DNA of 64,000 nucleotides, from NCBI GenBank assembly GCA_963854735.1, contig OY978108.1, forward strand, positions 310,001 through 374,000, in the 5' to 3' direction. The position numbers and the translations under genes were made by a program. Shown in pieces: positions 44,901-57,301 of the stretch. Origin of the DNA: Marvania coccoides. Lineage: Eukaryota > Chlorophyta > Trebouxiophyceae > Chlorellales > Chlorellaceae. Numbering within the stretch: the first letter of the stretch is position 1; each line of letters starts with the position of its first letter. The notes beneath the pieces were generated by a model. That model saw nothing but the letters and a program-made list of their open reading frames with translations, made no database searches and was not told the origin of the DNA.

Positions 44901-47900
44901 GCCGTCCTTGTGGCCGCCCTGGCAGACCGGCTGGTACTCGCCGCGCGCGGCGAAGGCCCCGCGCTGCTCGCCGGCAAAACCGAGGTCGCCTCGCGCGGCT
45001 TCTCAGTCATGCCGCCGATGCTGGTAGGCTGGGCGGCGGCGGCATCTCAGGGCTTTCTCCCCGGCGGCGCTCCCCGCGCCCGCAGGGAAATGCGCACCCT
45101 GCTGGCGAGCTACGATGCCAGTCAGCTGCCTGTGGCGGTGCTGGACGCGCTGGCGGCGGCCGGGTTTGCCGACGTGGCGGCAGCAGCTGCTGCGAGGTCG
45201 GAGCTGCCCAGCGTGACGCCGGCACGCAAAGCGGCGCTGGCGGCGGCTGCTGGGGACTGGAGCGCGGTGGTGAACCTGGTGGAGAGCGAGTTGGAGGCCT
45301 CGGAGTGGCACCCTGGGTGAGTTGAATAAAGTAAATTACAATACTAATTATTGAAGCGCACAACTTGAGTGTCGGTTTTTATTATTAATATATTCTTATG
45401 TTTTTATTTTTTTTGGTCAAGGTCGTGGCAATACTTTAATCTAACGTGTCTTTAACACTAATTATCATCGCCATCACTTTATTTATGCAGCCCTCCCCCG
45501 CCTGGCTCCGTTCTCTACAAAAAGGCAGTGGCGCTGGCCAGAACCTGCGAAGCTCACGGCCGATTCACCCAAGCGCGCGCCCTGTTCGAGGCCGCGGGCG
45601 CCTGGAACGAGCTGCTTGCGCTGTGTGTCTTCCAGGGCGACTTCTCCGCGCTGCAGGGGTACTCCCGGCAAGCCGGCCGGGACGTGGAAGGCCTGGCAGA
45701 CCAGCTGCTGGCTGTGAACGAGAATAACTTCATGCGGTTGGGAGCTGGAGGCGCCTTCGGGGGGCGCCCCAGCGTGGAGGACTGGACGGTGGAAGTTTAC
45801 CCCTCTGACAAGAAGAAGAAAGTGAAGGTGGCGGCGGGGCCGACGCCGTCTCGAGGAGGGACAGGGCCCTACTCGCCTGGTTTTGACCAGGGAGAGGATG
45901 AAGAAGGTAGCGATGGCGGGGAAATGGACATGGACGTTGCTCCAGCTGGGCGTCTGCCGTTTATGGAGGCATCTCTGCGAGTTTCCGCCGCAGCCGCCGC
46001 TTCTGGAATTCTGCCGCTCGCTCAGGCCGAGACAGACGGCGCTGAGTCAGGCCAGCCCATTGCGCCGCTGGATTTGACCTCTCTGGACGCGTACCTCGGC
46101 GTGGCGGGCGCGAGCTTGCTGAAGAACGCGATTGCTGCCCCTACAATGGCGGGGGCGGCGGCCGCCATTCCTACGCTCCTGGAGCGCACGGAAACGGAGG
46201 CTAGCACCGATCTGGGGGCAGCCACGGCTGCTGCAGTGATGGAGGCGTCAACCCCGCGTGGGGAGTCCGCCTCCGCGCCAGACAGCGAGGCTGATGCCTC
46301 GGCGGCGGTGGCAGCAGCGGCCGCCCGCGGCGAAACGCTCGCGCAGTCCTCCGCGCGCGCCGCATTCAAGCGGGATACCAGACATGATGACGAAGACGAC
46401 TTTTTCAGCTCGGACGAAGACTCAGAGCGCGCGGGGGACGACAGCAAATCAGCAACGTCCTTTGCCGCATCAACCACCAACCGCTTTTTGTTCAAAATCC
46501 GCTCACCTGACGAGCTCCCCCGCAGCGGCTCCGACACCGTGTCCCTGCGCGCCGCCGTCTCCAACCTGCAGCTGGGCGGGTCTCAGTCCTCTGGCGGGGG
46601 GGCGGGGGGCGGAGCTGCGGCGGCAGGAGGGCCGACAGACTCCACTGCGCTGCGCAGCGCGGCGATGGGGCTGAAGTTGGGCGGCAGCAGCAAGCTCTCG
46701 GCGTCTTCCACGCCGCGCGGGGCTGTCTCTGGCTCCAGCACTGCCCCGGTACGCAAAAATATTATTCAATCTCACTTTTTCCGGCGCTTCCAGTCTGTAT
46801 GTTATACCATCTTAATTTATTAAACCATTCTTTCTTTCTTTTTCTCCAGGCCCGCACCTCTGCGGAGTTCGACGCCTTCAGCGCGACTTCCTCGGTGGCT
46901 TCCATGGACCTTCTTCCCGCCATGCACGGCTTCCCCACCATCGCCACCCCCCCTCCGGCGGCCCCCCTCGCCTCCACCCCCCCCGCACCCGCAGCAGGCA
47001 CTAACCAGGACCCTTTCGCCGCCTTTGCAGCGTTTGGCAGCCTCCCAGACACTTCCTCCGCTGCTGCTGCTGCGCCTGCTGCAGGGGCGTCGGCGCCCAA
47101 AGACCCCTTTGCGCTGCTGCCCGGGCTGCCTCCTACGCTGGCCCAGGGCGCCGCGGCGGCCGCCGCAACGACAGCTGCCACGGATCTAAATAAATCCAAG
47201 TCTGACGGCGGCGGTGGCTCAGCGCTGGGCTCCAAACCGGGGTCGTCCGCTGCGCTGAAGCTGCAGGACTTCAGCGAGGAGCCGTCTGGGGCGCCTATGC
47301 GGCCTCAGGCCCCGTCCCCCGTACCTTCTAGCGACCTTTTGGCGGGTTGGGACGAATTTGAGGCCTTGTTTGGCGGCGGAGGAGGAGGAGGAGGAGGAGC
47401 TTCAACGGGTACCGCTGCCACTACCTTGGCTGCCGCTGCGGTTGCTCCTGCTACGGTCATAGTGGCCGCAGACGCCGCGTCTCAGCAGCAGCAAGAGCAG
47501 GAAGCAGGCCCGGCGGCGGCGGAGGCGGCGCCGCCGCAATCTCCCACCTCCAGCGCTGCTCCGCCTGCTCCAGCCCTGGTGCCCCCTCCCAACGCCGCCA
47601 AAAAAGCATACGGAGCTGCGCTGACGTCGTTCAGGCGCGGGCTGTGGGCGCAGGCTGGCGATCAGCTGGCAAAAATTATTTCCTCGGGGTCACCAGAAAA
47701 GCACAAAAACAAGGAAGTGGCGGCGGCGTTCAGAGCGCAGTGCGTGGTGCTGTACGCTGCGGCGATGCTGGTGGCCCGCGCCTCTGCTGCGCCCCCTGTG
47801 GGGGCCTCTAGGTTGTCGCGCTATGCTGCGGCGCTGCCGATGGCGGAGGAGCAAAAAGCGGTGACAACGGCGTTTGCTGTGGAAGCCAACATGGCTGCTG

Positions 47901-48267
47901 GGTGGGTTTAATACTTCATTAGCTTTAGCAACCGAAAACTTGCGCAATTTTGTTTTGTTCTGTCATTTTTTGATAAATTTTTGTTGTTACAAATCATTCT
48001 TTCTAAATTTTGTTTTTCTACTGCCGCAGAAATTTCGGATGGGCCGGAGACCAGCTGGCATGGCTGGTGGTGGTGTCCGCTGAGGGCGACGTGGGCGGGC
48101 CTGGCCTGGAGCCAGCTGCGCTGCAGGATCGCCTGGCTGCATGCGACAGAGCGGGCAGCAACAACTCTACGCTGTCTGCAGACGAGGACACGGAAGCATT
48201 CGTGGAAATGATTGCGAGCTGCCGCGAGGTGGCTGATGTGGAGGAGCTTCTTTCCAACCTCCTTTGA
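41967..48267 (+). CDS. TWD40-1: TSET/TPLATE complex WD40 subunit (TWD40-1 / TTRAY-like)
   Basis: Eight exons: 41967-42125, 42211-42402, 42514-43538, 43729-44695, 44838-45316, 45491-46748, 46850-47901 and 48030-48267, giving 1789 aa. Introns 2 and 5 have GC donors (CCAAG then GCAAGC at 42403; CCAG then GCAAGT at 44696). The N-terminal propeller matches plant TWD40-1: HPKFPIVAVATSAAVVEYDALSGC, SPVKLRYTHDG, LKTDNKKPIVGLAAHP and LLLVDGSLL. TSET/TPLATE is an ancient adaptor complex for clathrin endocytosis at the plasma membrane. A solenoid-like region follows, then a long Ala/Ser/Pro-rich tail. The tail holds two DPF motifs (NQDPFAAF, KDPFALL) and a GWDEFEALF motif, of the kind bound by adaptor ear domains. 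The final 170 residues are again folded and helical. An upstream ATG at 41960 is out of frame. Confidence 0.82.
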
Positions 48268-49880
48268 TGACCACAGCAGTATCGCGTGACTGCTTATTTT
48301 CTTTTTCCCTTTGATGTTTCTTTATTGTGAATAATAAAATCGTTTTGCATTTACAAGTGGCACCGCCCCACAATCAAAGCCCTCACGGTTCGCCCACTGC
48401 ACGCAGCAAAAAAATCGCTGCTGCAATAGAAGAAAGGCCTGGCGTCCCTCCCCCAGGCAAGGCTGCAGCTGTGTCAACGAGACTCTTTTGGGGGAGGAAT
48501 GAAGATTCGGTAAATTTTTTTCTTTTTTCGGGGGATGGATGGGGGAAAGGAGATGAACAAGCAAGAGGACAACTATAAAACAAGCAAGTTCATGGTTTCT
48601 GTCCGGAATATATCGGGACAGCTGCTGCAGTGGCAGGTGCAGCCATGCGTGCTTCTTCCACACAGCCCGCCTGCTTGCCGCAAGTCAAGCTGGGACCCAG
48701 TTTTCTCAGGTGGCCAAGGCAGGAGGCCCGCCAACGGCTGTCTCAGCCCGGGCAATGGGACGATATATACATACATCATACATTACAGGGTTTAAAGTCC
48801 GCACAAAAGGGCAAATAAGGCCATAGCAGACAGGCACCGAAGCGCAAGCAGAAAATAAAAGGAATGAAAAATAAGTTTGAGATGATTTTTGAGGTGCAAG
48901 AAAACAAGCAAAACCGGCGAAATCGGCGCGGGGGCGAGCTTTTGTTAAATTATTTTGTTAAATTAAATAAAATGGTTGGCCACTTTCTTTTTTCCGCTCT
49001 GCAAACTTTCTCGCCCGATTTGCAAGTGTTTAATGATAACTTGTTTAGAAATAAAGTTCTCCAAACTTGTTTCTCCGCTCAGGTGCGCTGCCGATGTTGC
49101 AAAATTTAATTTATTTCATTCATATTTATTTGAATTTTTGTCTTATCCAGGTTTCAGGTTTCCAATGGAAGCAGCGTACAATGTGCCAATCTGAGTGGTT
49201 GATAAACTATCAAATGTCACATGCAGGACGCAAGCTGCCCGCTGCCACGCCCCCTCTTCTTCCAACCATGCCTCTACAGCCTGAAATCCAGAAACGCCTC
49301 GTCCATTTTTAGAGGAATCCATTTCTGGCATTCTACAGCGCCACCACCTCCCTTTAAACACCAAGCACGCTCTCCGGCTGACTACTGATGGGGTGGGGCT
49401 ACCAAGGCCACAACGAGCACAGCACCTCTTCTGATGAGTTTGAAAGTATTTTGGGATAGCAATTAGATTCAACTGAGAGGGGATGACGAGGCGGATCCGG
49501 ATGGTGTAGCAGAAGGAAGTGCTGCTAATATTAAAAAAAATCCTAGTGCCATGGTGGATATTATTTAAGTTTCTTCACCGTCACTTTTTTCAACTCGCAT
49601 GCATCGCATGATGCATTGTTTCTGCATGTTCATCTAGCTGCGTAGAGCAGCTTTGCTTTGTTTTTTATTTTTGGAGCACTGCATAGTGCATTTTCTATTA
49701 TGATTTTAGGTGTTTTTGCCAGCCAAACAACTCTTCCAGGCGTTTGCTTTCCTTTACATGTAACAACCATATAGCTCCACACATTTTACAATTGACAGCA
49801 ACACCTAAATCAAGCCAACTCATTTCTATAAACCCCTATCCCTTCAAGAGAAGTTCTCTTTCAATTTCAAACGTATATTT
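48268..49880. other. Convergent spacer between TWD40-1 and MON2
   Basis: About 1.6 kb. An AATAAA signal at 48333-48338 lies about 70 nt after the TWD40-1 stop. The rest is mixed AT-rich sequence with short non-conserved frames. No tRNA, repeat array or transposase remnant was recognised. Room exists for an unrecognised non-coding RNA. Confidence 0.5.
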
Positions 49881-52800
49881 CTAAAAAGCGTTCACGTTGC
49901 CCAGCCCCAGCTCCGCGCCCGCCAGGTTCAGCACGTCGCTCACCATCTCCCGCACCCGTGGCTCCTTGCAGTTGACGCACCCGCACAGCGCGCCGTACAG
50001 CAGCAGCAGGTGGGTCCTCTCCCGCCCCCTAGCATGCATCTCCGGCCTCGCCCTTAAAACCCTCACAATGGCGGTTACCGGCTCGTCCGGCGGCAGCACC
50101 GAGTCCACGACCGGCGGCGCCAGGGTCATCGACGCCACCACCTCCAGCACACACATTACCTCATCCAAGCGAGGGCGGGATACCGGGGTCCCGTCTCGCA
50201 GCAGCGACCCTGGGCGGGTTTCTTCTGCAAAGGTGCGCAGCATGGCATCCGCGCGGGAGAGGAACATGGGCAGCGCCAGCCGCGCCACTTGAAGCGCTGC
50301 GGCATCGGCGTCGGCGCCCCCGCCGCGACTGCACAAAACGTACATTTTTCGCACGCAGACGTGGGAGAAGTTGCTGCCCGTGGCGAGCTGGGGGATGCTG
50401 AGATTGCGGGGGCGCGCAATGCCGCGGTCCACCACCGCCACCAGCCGTTGCTTCATCGGCAGCGGCGCAGAAGCACAGCCAGGCAAAACGCCGTCCGCCA
50501 GCGTGTCCAGCACCGACAGCTCCAGCTCCGCGTCCACCCGGCCCTGTTGAGGGTCGATTTCCGGCGCGGGAGGCGCGATTTTCCCCGAGCCCGCCGCCGA
50601 CTGCGGCGGCGTTATGGCGGCGGCTGCTTTGCCCTTGCGGCCCTTGGCGGCTTTGCGGGGGGAGGCCACCGCTTGTTTCGTGCTCGGAACGTCTAGAATG
50701 GGCACGAGCGGGAGCTCGGGGTGGGGGTGAGGACCAAGATGCGCCCGGGGCGATTGCTGCGCGGAGGAAGAGCCGTGCTGGGCCCCCTTGCCATGGTCGT
50801 CTGCCCGTGCGCGGTCCCGCTGGTAGCGCTCCGCGAGGAGGAAGTTTTCAAAGGCCAGCGCCAGCGCAAGCCACGCTCTGGCGGTGGCAGCGTCGACGTC
50901 AACGCCGCCGCCCGGACTCGCACTCGTGCTCTGGGCGATGGCAGCCACGCCCAGGGGCACCAGGCGGTTGAAAGAGCCCGCTGCGGAGCGCCACAGCTTC
51001 TCTTGGTACACGGTGAAGCGCAGCTGCAGGGGGGGAAGTGGAAACTAAGACAACATTTTTGGGAAGAAAGGGACTGCGATCCCGGAAAGATAGGGGCGGC
51101 TCGGAAATTCAAAGCTGCTGCTGTTTTGCAGCGATTGCGTGGCGCAGCTGGTTAGCGCGTCGGTTTTACACACCGAAGGTCCGCGGTTCAAGCCCGTGCG
51201 CGATCATTTTTTTGCTCACCTCCATGCACCTGCCGAGGCCCTCCGCGAGGTCTGCCAGCGTCGCAGCTCGCACCCACAGCGGCGCGGCCGTGTACACTTC
51301 CTCCAGCGCTGCCAATACCTGCACCGCCACCACATTTCAGGTCAGTTACGCTCCAGAAGGCGCCCACATGCAACCAGGGCACACCGCCACTCCTCTGCCA
51401 CTCGCTCACCTTCTCCAGGCACGCGGAATTCAGCGCAAACCTGTGCTGCGCTTGCTTGAGCGGCGGAGCCACGCCTTGGCCATTAGCGCCCGTTCCCAGG
51501 GGCCCAGGCGTGGCTCCTAGGCCCGCAGGCGGCGCAGGGGCGGTGCCGCTGCTGCCTGGCGCCTCTCCCTCTCCCCCTGCGTCCTCCCACTCCCGATTTG
51601 CGAGCTCCGCTGCTGCCGCCGCCGCCTCCTCCTGCTCACGCCACGCGGCCACTACGTGGTGCGGCTGCAGCAGGCGCACGATGCTGGAGACGTAGCTGTG
51701 CCACAGCTGCGGCCGGTGCACCGGCGCCAGCGCCGGCAGCAGTGCCAGCGCAGCTTTCTGCACCGGAGGCATCCCTATCGTCTGCACGGGGTTGGTGGCG
51801 TCGTCCTCGCTCCAGGGGTTGCGGCAGAAGGCCTCGGTCCACCGGAACACCCCCTCCATTTCTTCGTCGGAGAAGCGGTTCTGCAGGGAGGAGCATAGCG
51901 ACCCGACGAGGCCTACCAGCTCCATGCGAGCAGAAATGGGCACGCAGCAGCCTGCTGAGGTGGCGGCCTCCACACCGACGTCGATAGTGCGCAGCGCGCG
52001 CCTCCACATCGCCGGGGTGACCTGCACAAGGTTAGGAAATAAACAATTTATTGTAAAAAAGAAATGTTGAGGCCAAAAACACCAATATAAACTCCGAAAA
52101 ACTGCGTATCGCTATATCAATATAGATAACTATATAAACAACTATTTACTCACCACCGTGTCGTCCTCCCCGTGAGCTCCCAGCACGCTGCCCAGCAGCC
52201 CCACCGCCGCCACCGCCACCTCCTTTCTTCCTCCTGCCAGTGACCCCTCAGCCACCAGCATCAGCTCCTCCCACCCCGCCTCGATGCCCTCCATCGCCGC
52301 AATCGCCGGCAGGTGCGCCCGCAGCAGGCGAGACATCCCGCCGACGGCAACAACTACAGTCTCATCCCACTGCTTTTGCTCAGTATTACGAGAGTGGTGC
52401 ATCACCAGCCGGACCTGCGCGCCCTTGGAGCGCCCCAGCAGCGTGGCTTCGGACTCTTCCTTGGAGGAGGTAGCGCTCATGTGGAAAGAGTGCCTGAGCA
52501 GCGGGAAAAGCAGCTCCCAGAGGCTGCGTTCCCATAGACGGCGTGATAGCCGCGGGCCTTGGGTGACGACCACCGCGAACAGCGTGCGCGCGCCGCTGTT
52601 GCGCACCTCGGGGCGCGCGTCTTGCGACAGCGCCTGCAGCGCCGAGAAACTCAGCTCCAGCAGCTCTTCCGCCTGCGCGGTGGTGGTGACAGCCACCAGC
52701 TGGTTGACGGCACGCCCAGGGCTGGTTGCGGCGTCGTCTTCGCCTTCCTCCGACGCCCGCTCGGCCCTCGCAGCGAAGCTAGCGCCGCGCCGGTGCCCGG

Positions 52801-55800
52801 GAGCTCCCCCCGATCGACTCAGCATGTCTCCTACGTTCCACAGCAAGCTGATGGAGGTTAAAGATACGTTGACATCGGTCTGCTGCTTGCCGTACGCCAC
52901 CACCACCTCCAGGCAGCGTTTCAGGCGTGGGAACGGCATCGCGGGCATGTAGTCGGTGGTGATTAATTGCAGACACTGAAAGCCTGCGCTCATGAGATCA
53001 GGATCGTGCTGCCCGGGGACGACGGCGAGGAGGCGGAACACCGGGGTCCAACCGTCAGTGAGTCGCTCCCCGTGGCGCTGCAGTACAGAAAGCAGTACAC
53101 GTAGCACGCCAGCGCGTACATCCCGCTCCCTGTCGTCATTGTGCAGCGCCTCCAGGGCGACCAGCAGCATGTGCTCTAGCCCCCCGGTGGAGTCCCCGCC
53201 TGCAGAGTAGGAACCAGTCCAGAGAAGATTGGATGAGAAATTAACATCATTGACATGGTCATGGACTAGTAATTCGCTCGATTTTTATGCAAATTCAGGG
53301 CTGAAACGTGGGGATAAAAGGCAAAAAAATGCTTAATTCAACCTAACAGTAATTAAAGTGTACCTGAGGGGGACGCTGGGAGATTGAGCGAGAGCGGAGA
53401 GGCCTGCGGCGAAGAAACCGGCGGGAGGCTGCCGAGGGCGCCGAGGATGGCGCGCCCCAGGGCGTCGATGGCCGCGCCGCGCACTGGGGGTTTGGGGTCG
53501 TTGACCAGCTCCAACACGTGCGCCAGGAATATGCCCCACAGGTCGTAGATACGGTGAGCGTTGTACTGAAGGACCTCCACCATTCGCAGCAGCGCAAACA
53601 TCCTGGGTAAGAGCAGAGAGGGGGTCCAGTGAAAAAAAGATTGTAACATTTTGAAAATGAAAATAGGTAGCTAATGAAGAAGAAACAAATACAAAATTGC
53701 CCCAAATGCTTGCTTAAAGACGAAAAACTTCCACAAAACAGCTCGAAACCCATCAATTTGGCGACAAATTCTCCATTTCGACCGCTCAAATATATCAAAA
53801 TTAACCGGAAACTGCGTATATTTCAAAACTCACTTTGGCTGGGACACTTGGGTGGCATGGGGGAGGTGCTCCATGCTGACGTCCCTCAGGCCCGACAGCA
53901 GCGACACCACCGCCTCTCTGGACATGTTCTGCGTGCACTCAAACAGCTGACTCGCAGCCGCCGACAGGATGGCCAGGTCTGATGACTCCGCAGGGCCTCC
54001 AGCCATCCCTGGCGCCGCCTCTTGTGTTGTCGTCCTCGGATTGTCCAACGCCCGATCCAACGTGTGTAGCGTCTCTAACACCACTGTCCACCCTGGGCCC
54101 AGCACGTTGGCCAGGCGGTGCGCGATGTTGAACAGCGTGCGCATCGCTTGGATGTTTTTCGTGGTCAAAACAACGCCGGCGTCGAGCTCATCATTTCCGC
54201 CCCCGCCGCCCCCCGCAATTAAGCCCAACGAACCCCGCGGAGAGCCTAGACCTGGGACGGTGTCTCTCCCGCTGCCTCTGGGGCTGTTATCCCCGTCATA
54301 CAGCGCGTCTTTGGAGCCTGCTGCTCCTCCCCGAGGCGAGATTGCACCAGCAGCTCGGCCGGTGAGCTCTCCGCCGCCCGCGCCGGCCAACGCCAGCTGA
54401 CACAGCGCCTCTAAGAACGCATTCCGCGGCTCAGACAGCTCCAGGATGCCGCACGCCTGCGTCAGCCGCTGGTAGCCCCTCAGCAGCAGCAGCACCACGG
54501 TATCGCGATTGGAGCGCGCCAAAAGCTGGTTCAGCACCGCCAGGGTGGCGCGCCAGCTGCGGTCCACCAGCGCCACGCACGCCTCGCGCTGCACGGTTGG
54601 CGGCGGCGGCAGCAACACCGCAATGGAGCCGGGAGACGGCCGATGCATCATGCGCTCTCTGGGGGACAGCGCGTACCACTCGCTGCCTCTGATCTGCCCC
54701 TCCCCCTCCGTGGCCGCAAACGTCAGCGCCTCCACGCTCGTCATGAAGTGCAACAGCCCGTCAACCGCCAGCATCGCCAAGTACGCGCTTTGCGTCCCCG
54801 GGGCTGCAGTCTCGTAATCAGAGTCCAGATTCCAGTCCTTATTGTCCGACCGCGCCTGAAACATCGCGCCGATGGCGTCTGCCGGGTCTTCCTCCCCCTC
54901 CCCGCCTTGTAAACCAACCCCGCTGCCGCCCTTCAAGGTGGAATCAATTATGTCCACCACACCCCGAACCAGCGCATGCACCGCATCCAGCTTGCGCTCC
55001 CGCTGCATGTCGTACGAAATGAACAGGTAGTAGACTAGGGGAGCGTCTTCCATGATGTGGCGCACGAGCTGCGCGATGGCGATGCGCTGCGGCAGCAGGT
55101 GCAATGGCCCCAGCCCCTTCAGCAGCGTCTGCACCAGCGTGCCGCACCGCCCCGCGAGCTGGGTGTGATACCGCACCAGCAGCGTGCGCATGCAGCGCAG
55201 CGTCGCTTTGAAGGCAGGGAAGGAGGCGGCGGCCTGGGGGGCCCCGCTGGCGCCGGCGTCTAGGTAGTCCTGCAGCTGGGACTGCAGCAGCTGCGCGATG
55301 CGCAGCGACAGAGCGGATTGGAAGTCCGGCAGAGAGGTAAAAAGTTCGGAGCTATTGGTCAAAGCAAAATCTAAAACTTCTAGAATGAAGGTGCGGGGCA
55401 GGGAAGGGGTCTTCAGCCACGTGGGGGGCGCGCCCGTGGCGATGGCAATGAGGTCCTCCAGCAGCCGCTGAGCCGCGAGCAGCGCAGAGGAGGGGGGGTC
55501 AAATTGATTGGCGTCCGCTGCTGCCTGCTGCGTCTGCTGCGCCTGCTGCCGCGCCTCCAGCCGCAGCAGCCTGTCGCGCTCCGCAGGGACGTCCACGTAC
55601 GTGAACACGATCGCCACCGACTGCCGCACGGTGGCGGCGGCGGTTGAAGCCACCGTGTCCTTTCTTCCTTTGTGAGACAGCAGCCGAAAGCAGATCCCCA
55701 GCACGGTCGCGATGTTGTCTTCAGTGGTGGGGTGCAGCGGGGACTGCAGCAGCGTCAGCGAGGTTTGCAGCACCTTTAACTGCACCCCTTCGTCGCCCAT

Positions 55801-56313
55801 TTTTTCCACTTTTGAGAGCATGCCGATCACCGCCTCTGCGCCCTCTGCGGACAGCGCCTCGTTGGAAACCATCTTCTGAACGGTGGCCAGCGACTGGGAC
55901 ACCAGGCGCGCGGACTTGGTGTCGCACGACAGCTGCAGCGGCTTCAGAAGTTCCTGCACAAAAAATACGGTGGGTTATTTCTTGAAGACACAAAAAGTTG
56001 AGTTGTGGCTCATTTTTGGAGCATAAAAATGCAGGATTGAGCGGGGGGGTGGCGGGTTTAATAATAAAGTATAGCGTACCTTGCTGTGTCTGATTTGGTC
56101 CATGGCGTTGGGGTGGTCTGCGATTTGCCGAACCTTCATCACCGCCCGCTCCGCCGATTCCTTCACCTCTGGCTGGTTGTCCGCATTGCTGAAGAAGCTG
56201 GCGAAGCCTTCAGACTTGCGCGCATCGACCGCCAGCTGCCGGAAATCGCTCTCCAGCACGGCGCAGAGCCCAGCGACTTGGCTATGGCTAACGCTGACAC
56301 CGACCACTTGCAT
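49881..56313 (-). CDS. MON2: MON2-like Golgi/endosome trafficking scaffold
   Basis: Seven exons: 56313-56080, 55953-53834, 53602-53364, 53199-52154, 52021-51410, 51318-51220 and 51023-49881, giving 1830 aa, close to the family length. MON2 is a HEAT-repeat relative of the large ARF-GEFs that lacks the Sec7 domain. It recycles endosome-to-Golgi cargo with Dopey and flippases. Matching blocks are DFRQLAVDARKS and ERAVMKVRQIA at the N terminus, VSNEALSAEGAEAVIGML, TAAATVRQSVAIVF, FILEVLDFALTNSSELF and YNAHRIYDLWGIFLAHVLELVND. Another is VSLTSISLLWNVGDML, near the middle. Sequence between blocks is low complexity. The sixth intron (51024-51219) carries a tRNA-Val gene on the opposite strand. The gene is divergent with the BtuF-like gene. 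Confidence 0.88.
51133..51206 (+). tRNA. tRNA-Val (anticodon UAC), antisense inside a MON2 intron
   Basis: The cloverleaf was folded by hand. The acceptor stem is GATTGCG (51133-51139) with CGCGATC (51199-51205), one G-U pair, and discriminator A. The D arm contains GCAGCTGGTTAGCGC. The anticodon loop is TTTACAC with anticodon TAC between a 5-bp stem. The T arm is CGCGG-TTCAAGC-CCGTG. A run of T follows at once (51207-51213), fitting an RNA polymerase III terminator. It has no intron and no encoded CCA. The gene lies wholly within the 196-nt sixth intron of MON2, on the other strand. Confidence 0.93.
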
Positions 56314-56683
56314 CGCAATTTGAGCTTGGAGGCCAAGGAAGGGCGTGATCGCTGCGGTTTTAGGCTGATCGTGAGCTAAATAAATATGTGTGCGTCACCA
56401 GGCCGCGAAATTAATGGCTTTTGGCCGCACATGTGTCCATAAAAATCAAATTAAAATTGAAGTGTGAGGAAACATGGTGAACCGAGGGCTCCTGGGGCAC
56501 ACGAAAAATTGTGTGTTCGCGTTGTAAAATTAAATTTGCGAAGGAACTCGGGGAGGAGGGTTTGGAAAAGCTGGGCCAAGTTGGCAAAAGGCATTCAAAG
56601 GTACGGACGTACATTTCGCGCTTACTTGACCAATTTCGAGCCTTGGGACGCTAATTTTATCCGATCTCAACTCATAACACCCG
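56314..56683. promoter_or_regulatory. Divergent spacer between MON2 and the BtuF-like gene
   Basis: This 370-bp head-to-head spacer shows no conserved coding and no recognised regulatory site. Confidence 0.4.
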
Positions 56684-57243
56684 ATGATAGCGCCTCCGAC
56701 ATCAAGGCCCCTGCGGGTGGTCTCCCTGTTGCCCTCCGCCACTGAACTCATCTACTATGTTCTGGAGGAGGCCAGGAAGGAAAACCCGTCTGCCACCCCT
56801 GCGGAAGTCGTTGGGAGTAAGTTTTTAAATGCATCCCGCACGTCCTGGGCCCCCCAAACACGAGCTATGCCACGTTTTCCACCACCCAACCCAGTGCACC
56901 GCCCTCCGCTCGTTCTAACAACCAAATGATATTGGCGATTCCTTCTTTGTGCAGGGTCCCATGAGTGCGACTGGCCAGAGAGCTACTCTTCTCTGCCCAT
57001 GCTCACCGCCTCAAAAATCAAATTCACGACCTCAGCCGATGTTGACCGGCAGGTGCGGGAGCAGCTGAATGCGGGGGAAGGCTTGTACACTGTGGACAAG
57101 CAGCTGTTGGCAAGCCTCCAGCCTGACGTTGTAGTTACTCAGTCGCTGTGCAAGGTGTGCAGCGTGGATTACTGCATGGTGGAGGATATTGCTGCTGGCA
57201 TGGACTCTCCCCCCATCCTCGTAGGTAAGAAGGGATTTAAAAA

Positions 57244-57301
<58 letters not shown>

